Counted from the first letter of the stretch, positions 32,423 through 43,682 are shown. The stretch is 64,000 nt of DNA from Tenodera sinensis (GCA_030765045.1 CM060961.1:141674538-141738537), one strand, 5' to 3'. The notes: generated from the letters alone by a model not told the origin. Numbers and translations are program-made.

Positions 32423-33688
32423 ATGTATATATATAAACTATTATTTACTTACTGCAACGAAGTTCTTGTAACAGCAAACACAAAAAAAATTCAAATCTTT
32501 CAAAACCAAGGTCTGAGATTAATTACAGGTGCTATCAAAACCACACCAATAGCAGCTATGGAAATACTAACCAACCAATACCCCATTGAATATGAAATAG
32601 AAAAAGCGGTTCTTATTCAACACGAAAAGTTGATCAGACTCCCATTCAATACATGGCACAAGAGAAATTTTACACATACACTAAAGACTCAGGAGAGCTT
32701 TCTTTCCAAAATTCAAGACTTCAAGAAGGATGTACACCTTCCTAATTCAAAGGAAAACTTCATATCTAAAGTCAATCCAACACATACACTAGACATCACA
32801 TATTATTTACACCTGACAGAAGAAGTTAAAAAAAGTGATACTCCAACTAGTGTTCTAAAATTATTGGTATTAGAGACAATCCATACTAGATTTCCAGAAC
32901 ATGAGTGGCTCCATATTTATACTGATGGATCATTGATATCAAACCAAGATGGAGCAGGTGCTGGAGTCACATGTCACCTCTTTTCCTATTACAAATCTTT
33001 AAGTTATGGAACTACTAACTTTGATGGAGAAATTAAAGCAATTCGAATGGCCCTACAAAATCTTTTGTACAGAATTTCACATTTTCAGCAAGCAGTTATT
33101 CTCTCAGATTCCAGGGCAGCAATTATAGCAATTACTTCCAAGCTGTCACCAAAAAACCAAACAATTATAGAATATTGGAAAATCCTTACCCATCTAACAG
33201 CGCTTCAAAAGGACTTAGTCCTCCAATGGATACCAGCTGACTGTGGACTGAGTGGTAATGAGTAAGCTGATTTTCTTGCAAAAAAAGGGTACCAGCAATG
33301 TGCAGAAATCAATAGTTAATCTACCATTTTATGCAGCTAAAAGATTAGTCAACTATGAATTCAAAAAAAAATATTGAAAAATATTACTATGAAAAATCAA
33401 AAAAATAAAAGATGGGAACTACCAAACATTCAAATAGTAATTCCTGAGTATCCTCGAAAAACAGCAGTTGCAACCTTCGGGTTGATTACAGGACATGATT
33501 GTCTGGCAAAACATTTAAACAGAATTGGGATATATTCTTCACCACTCTGTCCTCTATGTGATCTGCAAGAGGAAATGGACGAAGACCACCTTCAAATATG
33601 CCCGTCCTCTTTTAGTGCCCCATCTATCAGTGAAAAATATTGGAGAGCAAGAGGATTAATGACTTCATTGTCAGAAATCCAGCATTAG
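32423..33688 (+). pseudogene. B2: RNase H and cysteine-rich C-terminus
   Basis: The 280-residue frame 32423-33265 carries WLHIYTDGSLISNQDGAGAG (catalytic D), NFDGEIKAIRMAL (E) and VILSDSRAAIIAI (D), then QWIPADCGLSGNE, where the usual histidine of PAHCG is D, and a stop follows before the last AD. The frame 33374-33688 continues with LCPLCDLQEEMDEDHLQIC, a C-x2-C...H...C knuckle, and ends TSLSEIQH. The H-to-D change is shared with B3, so it predates both copies. Confidence 0.85.
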
Positions 33689-33949
33689 CTAACAACAGCA
33701 ACTTTCCAACCCAGATATAATCCCCCAGAGACCAAGGAAAACAGCGTTTGCAGCCTTCGGACTATTGACAAATCAGAACTGCTTAGCAAGTCATCTCTAC
33801 AGAATAGGTATCTCAGCCTCACCAATATGTGTCCTGTGTAACGATCCAGCAGAAATGAACGTAGACCACTTGAACATCTGTGAACCATTAAGATCAGAAG
33901 AAACTACAGTTCAAAAGTAATGGAAAGCACGAATGCTAATGACTTATAC

Positions 33950-34848
33950 TTATACTTTATTCGTCACATTACACTTACATGGGTGAGCAGGTGCTCGTAA
34001 ATTGGTGACTCGTCAATACACTATAGTTACAACTTTAAGGATTAAAATAAGTCTACAATATTTACAAACACAAGTATAGAAATATAAAAGAAAGGTAAAA
34101 GAGAAAAAATGTACAGTAATGATTTGTTAAGACACCTAAAATTGAGGTCACTGTACATCTTCCATGTATTCTGTAACAGAGTAGTATGCCTTGCTGGCAA
34201 ACAAACTCTTGGCTGTTTTTTTAAAGAGGTTTGGATTTGGGATTTTCCTAATCCTTTGTAGCAATTTATTGTATATTTTACACCCCATATATTGTGGACT
34301 TTTTTCATAGAGTGCAAGCCTATGCGCTGGGTATTTCATTTCTCCTTTTCGCCTTGTGTTGTGTTCATGCTGGTGCTGATTTGCTATATATCTGTCATGG
34401 TTATTGTGGACGTGTATAATTAGATTGTACATATATAGGCTGGGTTGTGTCAGGATTTCTAATGTTTTGAATAGTGGCCTGCAAGAAACTCTATAACTTG
34501 AGTGGGTCAGTATGCGTATAACTTTTTTTTGGATTTTAAAGATTCTCTCCCAACCTGTAGCATTACCCCATATAGTTATTCCATATGAGAGAATTGAGTG
34601 AAAGAAACTGAAATATATGGTTTTTCTAGTATTTAGGTTTGTAACTTGGGCCAAGCAGGACATGTGGAAACAGGCAATATTAAACTTTTTTTCTACGTAG
34701 TTTAAGTGATTGGTCCATTTGAGCCGCTTGTCTATAAATAATCCTAATAGTTTTACTTCTTTTGAGGAGGCTGAAGTTAACGAATTTGTTTGTGTATTAT
34801 TCACTGCCGTGGTTTTGAATTGCAGGATTTCTGTTTTTTCATTGCCAG
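33950..34848 (-). mobile_element. Non-LTR element E (5'-truncated), nested in A3
   Basis: Minus-strand frame (about 34848-34148) starts in the region after the RT active site: KLLGLFIDKRLKWTNHLNYV, SYGITIWGNATGWERIFKIQ, then PLFKTLEILTQPSLYMYNLI and the terminal YNKLLQRIRKIPN and AYYSVTEYM blocks of a Jockey/CR1-like RT. The 3' UTR has an AATAAAG signal (near 33960) and ends in a short ATAAGT repeat. It lies inside the 3' end of A3, which resumes at about 34849 with TTGCCAGAAGCAAGGCAC. I see no clear target duplication. Confidence 0.8.
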
Positions 34849-35295
34849 AAGCAAGGCACTGGAAAACAACAACAACAACAGAATATTTAAAACAATGTCC
34901 CATATATTTGTCATGTAACTGTGCCTTAGCAATGGTAGGTAGAGTTGCAGGGGTGCAACTTAAATAATTTTTTATATTTGTCATAGTATGGGATTACTGT
35001 AACTGCAGACAAGTGCTTGTGGTGAGTTATTCAATATAATAAATTACTTTCAGGTATTGGAAAACTATATGATCTATATCAGGTGTGTCCAACCTTTTTT
35101 GAAAAAGGACCAGTGTTGTCAAGGTGATTGGTTGTGGGCCACATGATTAAATTCTTTTACCATATTAAATAGTATCTAAATTCTAAGCTAAACCAATTAA
35201 TTTAAAAAATAGCTAATATTTTAATGTGTTATTTTTATTAAAATATTAATCATATATTAGTCAATTTTCATTTTAAAACTAAATTTTATATATAT

Positions 35296-36691
35296 ACAGG
35301 ATGTAAATGAATAACAATGCACAAATTTTTCTGGTAATAGAGGGTTCATAGACAATCAATTTGAGATAGGAAACCAATGGTCTACAACATCAAGTTAATA
35401 AGTTATAATTATTCAAAGTAATTTGACATTGTGACTGTTAAATCATAACCAGAAAGAAATATATCAATATTATCCACTGGAATCAAAATAGTGCTTATTA
35501 GGAACTTAGTGAAGCCTGTCTGCTGTCTCTTTGAAGAAGCACTTTTAAATTGTAGCTCTATGGAAAGCACTTAAGTTGGAGACTTAATATGTGTCTGCAC
35601 GCCATTGCAATGGATAATTGGTTGTGGCAAACAGCTGTTACAGAAATATAAGGGCAGCTCTAAAGTGTGTGCTTTGGCTGCCCGGTTATGTCGACTAACT
35701 GTGGATCTCATGAAACCAAGGAATCGAGTTCAACCTGAAGAGGTTATAAGTATTATTTTTTTCTCCTTTCTTTTCCATTTTGAGAGAAATGTGCATTTGG
35801 TTTAAAATAGCAAAATACCACCATGATATGCAATGCACAGAATATTGTTTACTTTTGCTTCTTCTCACATCTGATGACTTAGGCTGGAGGGTTATGTATT
35901 GCCATTTGTCTGAAGCTGACTCTAGGCTATTTGTCCATGTGAATAACAGAAATTTTCCTTCCAACAGTTGACCTGCTATAAACAGTTTACAAAATGTTGA
36001 ATCAAGTGGTAGCACAAAGTACTATAACTCCTCAAAGAGATGCTGAATACCTATCTGTTAGAATGACAAATGTCTAATACTGCCAATAGGTCCGTAATAA
36101 CTCTGGAAGATACTAACACCACCATGTGGTGACTGTTTCCTACTTGAGTCACCCATGTCGCATTTCCTATTTCCTTCAGCACACAATAACATTGTGTTAG
36201 GCTTGAACTATCTCATTTAAGTGAAAACAAAATTCTCAGTGTGTACCTACTATTTAGGTCATGCAAGTATAAATAATAGCTAAACAAACTTGAAACAAAA
36301 AGTTTAAACATTAGTTAAACAAAAAATTACAGCGACAAAAATGTTTCGTGTAAATCCAATTAGATTATGCATTCGCTTATGAAGAAGGAAAGAAAAAAAG
36401 AACATTATAGAGCTACGAGTATTTGAACCTGCACTTTTAATACATTGTGCCTTCGAATCTGGCCACCATAACCATTATGTTAAGTAGACAGGCTCTGAAC
36501 TTCGTCCGTTTGTTTCCTTGTCATGTGTTATGGCTACAGTGGTCATGATCAGTGGCGTGCATACCCTCAAACAATTTTAAGGCACAGTTTGGTAAATGGT
36601 AATCCTAGACCATAGGTTTCCATCTTAAATTGATTGCCTATGAACTGTCTGTCATCAGTAAAATTCATGCGGTGTTACTCATTTACATCCA

Positions 36692-36693
<2 letters not shown>
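35296..36693. mobile_element. Non-autonomous DNA element Y with ~90-bp inverted ends
   Basis: The left end ACAGGATGTAAATGAATAAC (35296 on) and the right end, inverted, ACTGGATGTAAATGAGTAAC (ending 36693) match over about 90 bases, including TTCATAGNCAATCAATTT. It sits in a TA-rich site inside hAT1. The 1.2-kb core (35400-36600) has no transposase that I recognise. Superfamily unknown; TA flanks and the ACAGGNTG start would suit a Tc1/mariner derivative. Confidence 0.7.

Positions 36694-36736
<43 letters not shown>
36693..36736. repeat. (AT)n microsatellite
   Basis: Uninterrupted TA run directly at the right end of element Y. Confidence 0.95.
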
Positions 36737-36737
<1 letters not shown>

Positions 36738-37662
36738 TTTTTCATGTATAAACTAATTCTAAAATATAAATTGAATGGTATAAATTATAAATAAATTATT
36801 ATTAATACTTATATGTTTAACACAAAGTTAATTTAAAATTGAAATAAAATCATTATATTAAAATAATTTAATTAATATTTTGCAATGTGACATTTGGCAC
36901 TACTTCTCAGGAACATGTCATCCAATATCTGGAAATAATCCTTTAAAATTATTATATAAAATAATTGAGAAAGTTAAAATAAAAATAAAAGTGGAACCTT
37001 TCTTAATTTTTTTTGATTGATGCTGCAACTTGAAGCAAACTCTCCAGGTGACTGTCAGTGATTCACGCTCATGGGTTTCATCCTAGAGAACACTTGTTCG
37101 CATAGGTATGTGCTATCAGAATGTGATGCGAAACAAAGCGCATGTCTATTAATGCTGGTAGAGTTTTCTCTGGGAAAGTAGTTGCGATAGAATTGTGGTA
37201 AGGGGACAAACTTATTCTTTAGGTCTGATGCTCATTGAAAATCAATGCACTCCATTTGCAGATCGTCTTGATGGAGAAAGGGGAAGAAACCATATTGAAA
37301 TTATAACATTCTCCTCAATCTCGAAATCCAATTCAGAATTTATTTCTTTATTCTAATATAATTTCTGCGTACTTTGGCCAGTTTTATTATTACACTTTTA
37401 TAGGGCTGGCAAATTCACAAAGTTTTTTTTATTTGTGATTCCCAAAGTTGCAATTTTGTTTCAAGCCTTCATGTGATCAAACATAGCGATCAAGTCTTGG
37501 AGACGTGAATTAAGTCCATTCAGTTATGTTGTTATATCTACCAGACAGGCAAACACTTCCATTCTGTGTCTTTAAATTCAATGATAGGTTTACTCTTCTC
37601 CATAAATATTTGTATTTCATTTTTGAGATCATATTCTCACTTTAAAATGTTGTTGTTGTTAG

Positions 37663-38963
37663 CTAATGCTGGATTTCTGACAATGAAGTCATTAATCCTC
37701 TTGCTCTCCAATATTTTTCACTGATAGATGGGGCACTAGAAGCGACCGGGCATATTTGAAGGTGGTCTCGATCCATTTCCTCTTGCAGATCACATAGAGG
37801 ACAGAGTGGTGAAGAATATATCCCAATTCTGTTTAAATGTTTTGCCAGACAATCATGTCCTGTAATCAACCTGAAGGTTGCAACTGCTGTTTTTCGAGGA
37901 TACTCAGGAATTACTATTTGAATGTTTGGTAGTTCCCATCTTTTATTTTTTTGATTTTTCATAGTAATATTTTTCAATATTTTTTTTTAATTCATAGTTG
38001 ACTAATCTTTTAGCTGCATAAAATGGTAGATTAACTATTGATTTCTGCACATTGCTGGTACCCTTTTTTTGCAAGAAAATCAGCTTACTCATTACCACTC
38101 AGTCCACAGTCAGCTGGTATCCATTGGAGGACTAAGTGTTTTTGAAGCGCTGTTAGATGGGTAAGGATTTTCCAATATTCTATAATTGTTTGGTTTTTTG
38201 GTGACAGCTTGGAAGTAATTGCTATAATTGCTGCCCTGGAATCTGAGAGAATAACTGCTTGCTGAAAATGTGAAATTCTGTACAAAAGATTTTGTAGGGC
38301 CATTCGAATTGCTTTAATTTCTCCATCAAAGTTAGTAGTTCCATAACTTAAAGATTTGTAATAGGAAAAGAGGTGACATGTGACTCCAGCACCTGCTCCA
38401 TCTTGGTTTGATATCAATGATCCATCAGTATAAATATGGAGCCACTCATGTTCTGGAAATCTAGTATGGATTGTCTCTAATACCAATAATTTTAGAACAC
38501 TAGTTGGAGTATCACTTTTTTTAACTTCTTCTGTCAGGTGTAAATAATATGTGATGTCTAATGTTTGTGTCGGATTGACTTTAGATATGAAGTTTTCCTT
38601 TGAATTAGGAAGGTATACATTCTTCTTGATGTCTTGAATTTTGGAAAGAAAGCTCTCCTGAGTCTTTAGTGTATGTGTAAAATTTCTCTTGTGCCATGTA
38701 TTGAATGGGAGTCTGATCAACTTCTCATGTTGAATAAGAGCCACTTTTTCTATTTCATATTCAATGGGGCATTGGTTGGTTAGTATTTCCATAGCTGCTA
38801 TTGGTGTGGTTTTGATAGCACCTGTAATTAGTCTCAGACTTTGGTTTTGAAAGATTTGAATTTTTTTTGTGTTTGCTGTTACAAGAACTTCGCTGCAGTA
38901 AGTAAATAATGGCTTTATATATGCATTGTATGTTGTGTTAAGAGTTCTCTGGAACATCCCCAC
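37663..38963 (-). pseudogene. B3: RT thumb, RNase H and cysteine-rich end
   Basis: Frame 38963-38085 gives the thumb (LNTTYNAYIKPLFTYCSEVL), then WLHIYTDGSLISNQDG, FDGEIKAIRMAL, ILSDSRAAI, and QWIPADCGLSGNE followed by a stop, the same premature stop as in B2. Frame 37977-37663 gives the C-x2-C...D-H...C tail ending TSLSEIQH. The shared stop and PADCG change mean B2 and B3 descend from an already defective RNase H, or that the stop is bypassed; the former is simpler. Confidence 0.85.
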
Positions 38964-39037
38964 TTCATTCCTGTTAGACGTTTTAACAGTGAAAGGCGCC
39001 TTTCTGCTCTTTGTATTACATTTTCTATTTGTTTGGT

Positions 39038-39745
39038 CTATGTAAGTTTAGTATCAAACGTAGCTCCTAAATACTTTGCTTCCTTTGTTTCTGGTAATTG
39101 TTGACCCTCAAAATTTAGTTTTATTTTTAGTGGCTTTTTTCTTAGTGAAAAGATTTGGTAGTTTGATTTTGTTGTATTAACAGTCATTAAATTTTCTTTG
39201 GTCCACCTTTGTAAGTTGGTTAAGGATTGTTGCATGGTTTTTCCTAGTTCTGTACTTTTGCTTTTTGGTTTTGAAGTCCACATTACTAAGTCATCAGCAA
39301 ATAGTGCACACTTCACACCTGATTCTTGTATTTGTTGTGGCAGATCGTTAATAAATATATTAAAAAGTGTAGTGCTGAGCACTGCACCTTGTGGTAAGCC
39401 ACGGTGTACTTGTTTGTATTTAGATATATTTCTTCCATATCTGGTTGCAATAAAGCGTTGTGTTAGGAAATGACATAGCCATGAAAACATTAGACCTTGA
39501 ATCCCTATTTGTTTTACTTTCTTTATCAGCTTTGTTCTCCATATAGAATCATATGCACTTTGGAAATCAATAAAAACTGATAAATTATCTTCTTTTCTAT
39601 TGAAGGAGTCTTTGATTTCTTGACTGAGAAGTAAGACTTGTTCATTTGTAGAGTGGAACTCTCTAAATCCAGCTTGACATGGGGAAATTAAATTTTTTGA
39701 TTCTAGAAACCAATTTAACCTGTTTGACATCATTCTTTCCATCAC
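39038..39745 (-). pseudogene. B3: reverse transcriptase, long intact stretch
   Basis: A 235-residue open frame: MMERMMSNRLNWFLESKNLI, SPCQAGFREFHSTNEQ, LSVFIDFQSAYDSIWR (catalytic D block), HRGLPQGAVLSTTLFNIFIN, CALFADDLVMW (FADD), AKYLGATFDTKLT. It retains all central RT motifs in a single frame, better than B2, but lacks the N-terminal part because of 5' truncation and ends at a stop before the thumb. Confidence 0.85.
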
Positions 39746-40485
39746 TTTTGGAAAGAATGGTGTAAAACAGGTTAACTTTAAAATGTTGTCACAGCTCAGC
39801 TATCTTATTTCAGTATAATAAAAAATATCTTGTCATTCTGAATCCAGATGTAAGAAATTTTGAAATTTTCTGTCACAAACCATGTGAACAAATGAAATCC
39901 ACTACTTTTATAATGATTTTCAAAACACCATCTAAATTTACTCTTAAGAACATTGCTAATTTGGCATGCTATTCTCATCAAGTGCCAGAGAATAGAGTTA
40001 GCTTGGTATTTTAAAGTTCTCTCTGTATTTTGATGCTAATTGATCAATATGGCAAGCTACAGTCTGTCACAACAATCTAAATTTTGCAAACTGCGCTTTT
40101 TGTCAGGACATATAATGTTGGCTACACTCAATGTATTCTTTAACAAACTCGTCATCTGAAAATGGTTAAGATTTTTATTGCAATAATTTCTGCTACTACG
40201 TAAGTCGCTTTTACCAGAGATTCAGTTTGAAGTGATACATTCTTAAAAATTAACTGCTGTCCCAAAAGCTTGATGATTGGTGAACTTTCACAAACACATG
40301 TGTTGTACAAGGAAAAAAATCTTGCTCTTTCAAGTTTATCCTATTCCAAATAAAACTTATTTCATAAATTATATTATAACTTACAAATATCACTGTGGGC
40401 CAAATGCGATGTGATAGAGCAAGTATCACTGTGAGCCACATGCAATGGGTTTGAGGGCTGCAGGTTGGACTAAGCTGATCTATAC

Positions 40486-41125
40486 CATCAATCTCCAGGT
40501 AACCAAAGAACACCTGCCTAAAAGTTTTAAGTCAACTTATTGATTCTGTCTTGTGAATTTGATCCAATGTTATATGTATTAGACATATATAATTCTGGCT
40601 CTCAAATGGGATGCAATCAGCCAAAGGAATCACCTGCCATAAAACAAAAGTGACTGCAGGACAACATCCCTTTGAGCCAGCTTGTAAACATTTAAAGAGT
40701 TGGTTGAGTACTCGTAGTTTTAATTTCCCAGCCAAAATCCTACTTATGCAAGATTCTTTGTGCAGGATTGGATTGGATTGCATTCAATGAATTTTCACTA
40801 GTAGCCATAGAGACCTTTGAACATTGAACATTCCAAGGAATTGTACAATTTAGTTGCATATATACATAAACAATGGATGTGATATTGAACATAAGAAGAC
40901 ATTTTATATACAGACAATATGAAAGCAGAGCAGGGATAATTTTGTAATTATGCACAGAAACAAAGTCAAATACTTCTCTGCAGTTATAAGACTAACATAA
41001 GATGTATACACAAATAAAATTTGACTGCATATAAATTGCAACACTAGTTCTTTTAAACTTTCACTCTGCTTTTATGTCCTGTATGTTCAATCCTGTTGTA
41101 TTCGGTTCACAGTGTATGGCATTTT
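40486..41125. other. No recognised feature
   Basis: Flank right of hAT1; nothing recognised. Confidence 0.5.
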
Positions 41126-41257
41126 TTGCCAGTTCTTTAAATAAATAAAGAAATAAGCAAGCCCGTGAGATCCCTGTTGGGCCTCTTACCACCTATGGTA
41201 GGGTTAGCTCAATAGTACTTGCAGAGTGAGCTAGTCACTTTTCTTGCCAGTTCTTTA
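41126..41257 (-). mobile_element. 104-bp retro-insertion with 14-bp target duplication
   Basis: TTGCCAGTTCTTTA at 41126-41139 and 41244-41257 flanks a 104-base insert. Read on the minus strand, the insert begins GTGACTAGCTCACTCTGCAAG and ends with a TTATTTCTTTATTTATTT tail. Such a tail with a 14-base duplication fits a SINE or severely truncated LINE 3' end. No A/B boxes are clear and no other copy was seen. Confidence 0.7.
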
Positions 41258-41505
41258 GTACATTTAAATAGCTTTTGAGCAAGCATTAGATACAATTAGG
41301 TAGTGATTTGTCATTAAAACAGCTAGATATTATTTACAGAACTATATACCTAAGCATGATTAGGATAATTTGTTATTCAGATAATCTTATACAGAATAAA
41401 ATACTTTTGAGGATAGGTACCCTCTAGCAGCAATTTTATAAGCGTTGAAATTGTCAGCTTTTCAGTTAAGATCGTTAAGAAGAGCATTAAGTATTTTATT
41501 GGTTT

Positions 41506-41784
41506 CATACTATCATGAGTGTCGGCAGACTTTTTTCCAGGGGGGGGTCACATGTTGGAAATTTGCAATCATTTAACATTAAATCATTATTTTACTGTCA
41601 AAATTTATAGTATTTGTTGCTGATAACCATATTAATTTGTGCTAAATAAAAACTGTTCTTTTTATCAAAATTAAAATAATATTTTAATAGTCAGTAACTG
41701 GCTGCACATTAAGTTCACCAACTTCCAAGGGGGGGGGCCGCGGCCGCCCCCTTGCCCCCATTTCGCGACGCCCATGCATACTAT
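41506..41784. mobile_element. Short hAT-type MITE with 8-bp target duplication
   Basis: CATACTAT at 41506-41513 and 41777-41784 flanks 263 bp. Ends CATGAGTGTCGG and, inverted, CATGGGCGTCGC; both have G/C runs just inside (GGGGGGGG near 41541 and a CCGCGGCCGCCCCC block near 41742). No coding sequence. The 8-base duplication is the hAT signature. Confidence 0.8.
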
Positions 41785-41910
41785 ATGTCTTTCTGGGAGC
41801 AAAAAAGTTTGTGCTTGGATGTTACCCTTTTGTCTAGTATTTATCTCATGAATTTCATTATTTGTTATAAATGTGGCTTGATTGAACACAAAGAATTTTA
41901 AGGTTGAGAA

Positions 41911-42924
41911 TACATTATAACCTCATTTACAAGAATCCAAAGGGACTGAAAAATCAAGAGTTCGTGTTAAGTGAAAAACACAGATTTTAAAACATATACA
42001 TGTACAGTAATTCAGTAATGTGTAATATACTACAGCATCAATCACTTTACATTACTGTAGACTTACAACACTATAAAGTGACTATAAAAGTACAAGTACT
42101 TGCAAATTACACTATTTTCTTGGAAAAAATGCAATATTTTTGGCAATCTCATTTGTTTTCGGCTGAATCATAAGGCCAATTAAAGGTATGTTAGATATGC
42201 ACATATGATTGAACCACTCTAGCACTAGTATCTCAATGTCTTCATACTTAATAGTATAGAGTCATTTAAATTTGATTCTGGAACCTGATACAGCAGCACT
42301 AATGATTTTTTCTCGATTCTAAATTATCATAGATAAAGTAGATTTGGGAATTCTAAACTGCTCTACAATTACTGTTTTCTTTGCACCATATTCCACTTCA
42401 TCTAGAATCTTCAGCCTTACCTGTACATTTAGAGCAGTCTGTTTCATCTTTGCCATGTTTCATGTGCTACTCTTTGCAGATTTTTATTCAGTATACTAAC
42501 TCAATTTGGCTACGACTAAAAGGATACCTGGCATCGAATACTTTCTAAATATTAATGTACATGTTATTGAATTTACTTAAATGTGCCACACATGCTGATT
42601 GTTGAGATGATAATCATAGCTGTCGACCTACAATACGTTAGAAACGAGTCAACAATGGGCAATTAGCTTTATATTTACATTCCTTGCATTCATTTCAGAA
42701 AAAAATTAACACTTAAGAATACTGTAACACCAGAAGTTTGTGTTATAATGGAGTCCAATTGTGCTAGAGACTGAAAAGGAATTTATAATTCACCTTAACT
42801 GAAATGCATATTAACCAATAAACTTTCCCATAAGAACTAATGTATTCCTGCTGGGGCGAATATTCCTTTCGCATTAGCCGTGGGTTCATCTTAAGTAAGT
42901 TCACATTAACAAGGTTATACTGTA
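41911..42924 (-). mobile_element. Tigger/pogo-type element, internally deleted
   Basis: TA dinucleotides (41911-41912, 42923-42924) flank 1010 bp with ends CATTATAACCTC and, inverted, CAGTATAACCTT. A minus-strand remnant near 42100-42460 reads MKQTALNVQVRLKILDEVEY, then KKTVIVEQFRIPKSTLSMII, the psq-type helix-turn-helix of pogo/Tigger/CENP-B transposases, and later KYEDIEILVLEWFNHMCISN from the second DNA-binding domain. The DDE catalytic domain is absent, so it is a deletion derivative. Confidence 0.8.
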
Positions 42925-43356
42925 CATACATGCAAGATGGCATTAATATCTTCATGTTCTAAAAATATCTTTGCAAGAGTGTCTCTATGGATGTTGGAAA
43001 GATCCTTATAACCTTCTTTTACAAAAGAAATATTTAGTTACTTTCTACTGAGTTGTCCTTAAACAATATTGCATGATAGAATAAAAGTAAGCACAGTATA
43101 CTAATTTAAGTGTATCTAGGACCTTACATTTTTCAATGCTTAGATAGCATAACAGGCAGAGCTGAGTTTGGATAAGATATACTTAATGCGAGTTTTCCAG
43201 TCTAAATATCTGTCTACTTGAAGGTGCAGAAATTGAATGTTATCCATTTGTTCCAATAAGATGTCACTAACCTCAATTTCTATCCAAATGTGTGATGCTC
43301 AAGTGAATTATAAATTTAACAAATTTTGTTTTGTATGATTAATAAACATTTAAACC

Positions 43357-43682
43357 AATATGAAAAACAAATTGCATAAGCTTTCACAGTCAGTGTCATT
43401 ATTTAGAAAATGATTATCCGGACTTGTGGGCTGTGGTGTAGTGGAAAATCTTCCAGACGTTTCATTCCAAGCTGCATCAAGCATCCTCAGTGGTGTGACC
43501 ATAGTACTCTGCTAGTCTCAGCAATGACTGATATGGGGCCTGTCACAGATTTTATACGCTTAGCATGTGTGGACGGTTGATGGTTGGTACGGTCTTTGTT
43601 TATTCGTTCAGCTGCTAGAGAGGGGGCACCAGACCACAGCCAATAAGCCTGGATAATCATTTTCTATTTAATATGAAAAACA
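43357..43682. mobile_element. Penelope-like element PLE2, 300 bp, with 13-bp target duplication
   Basis: AATATGAAAAACA at 43357-43369 and 43670-43682 flanks the insert. The left part parallels the PLE1 left arm (AAGCTTTCAC, ATTATCCGG-CTTGTGGGC, CTTCCAGACGTTTCAT, CATCCTCAGTGGTG). The right end carries a short inverted piece (ATAAGCCTGGATAATCATTT). The body between is mostly deleted. Confidence 0.8.
43453..43493 (-). ncRNA. Hammerhead-like motif in PLE2 (stem II decayed)
   Basis: Minus strand CCA, CTGAGGA, then GAAACGTC and TGG are intact, but stem II (GCTTGA against TGGAAT) has two mismatches. The conserved core with a broken stem fits a dead copy. Confidence 0.4.

Larger units (their letters stand above)
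31033..33712 (+). mobile_element. Non-LTR element B, copy 2 (5'-truncated), nested in A3
   Basis: ACTTTCCAACCC at 31033-31044 and 33701-33712 flanks a 2.66-kb insertion (31045-33700). B begins in the pre-RT linker (RNHFNNFLEKMDYRTDGNK) and runs through RT, RNase H and the cysteine-rich end to a TAGCTAACAACAGCA tail. It is the longest B copy here and serves as reference for B1 and B3. Confidence 0.9.
30705..34893 (+). mobile_element. Non-LTR element A, copy 3, with B2 and E nested inside
   Basis: AGAATATTTAAAAC flanks the complex on both sides (30705-30718 and 34880-34893). The A sequence is 30719-31044, 33701-33949 and about 34849-34879, ending in an (AAC)n tail. It is 5'-truncated in RNase H at DSKAAI. 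It carries IQWIPAHCGVMGNEAAD (the last RNase H block that A1 lacks) and the cysteine-rich end CVLCNDPAEMNVDHLNIC. B2 was inserted at ACTTTCCAACCC and E near the 3' end. Confidence 0.9.
37639..39789 (-). mobile_element. Non-LTR element B, copy 3, with 15-bp target duplication and foldback 5' end
   Basis: ACTTTAAAATGTTGT at 37639-37653 and 39775-39789 flanks the copy (37654-39774), inserted in the hAT1 transposase region. The minus-strand B runs from the RT region after the NYRP block to the TAGCTAACAACAAC tail. At its truncated 5' end, TTAACCTGTTTGACATCATT and onward (39715-39740) is followed after 9 bases by an inverted copy (39750-39775, two mismatches). Confidence 0.9.
36990..40180 (-). pseudogene. 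hAT1 transposase (GTF2IRD2-like), broken and interrupted by B3
   Basis: Minus-strand order: right of B3, wording that parallels DEFVKEYIEC...CP-KK, FSLALDENS (first catalytic D block) and VDFI---GL, the last joined to the region before LW; left of B3, VDITTxLNGLNSRLQ, DHMKA, and near 37030-37110 ALIDMRF..., then a decayed S-MKPMSVNH and LLQVAASIKK end. This is the hAT transposase domain order seen in host-domesticated GTF2IRD2. Frame breaks are very frequent. An internal deletion separates the first D block from the VNFI block. Confidence 0.65.
35072..40485 (-). mobile_element. hAT1 transposon with nested insertions
   Basis: ATCTATAT (35072-35079) and ATCTATAC (40478-40485) form an 8-base target duplication with one change. 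The ends are CAGGTGTGTCCAACC and, inverted, CAGCTTAGTCCAACC. The GTGTCCAACC ending is typical of Charlie/Zaphod-like hAT elements. Inside are a long-TIR element Y (35296-36693) and B3 (37654-39774). The transposase remnants on the minus strand flank B3. Confidence 0.85.

Noticed and set aside
34148..34984. 278-codon frame as one gene of element E
   Set aside because: The first 45 or so residues come from antisense A3 tail and (AAC)n; only the part after about 34848 belongs to E.
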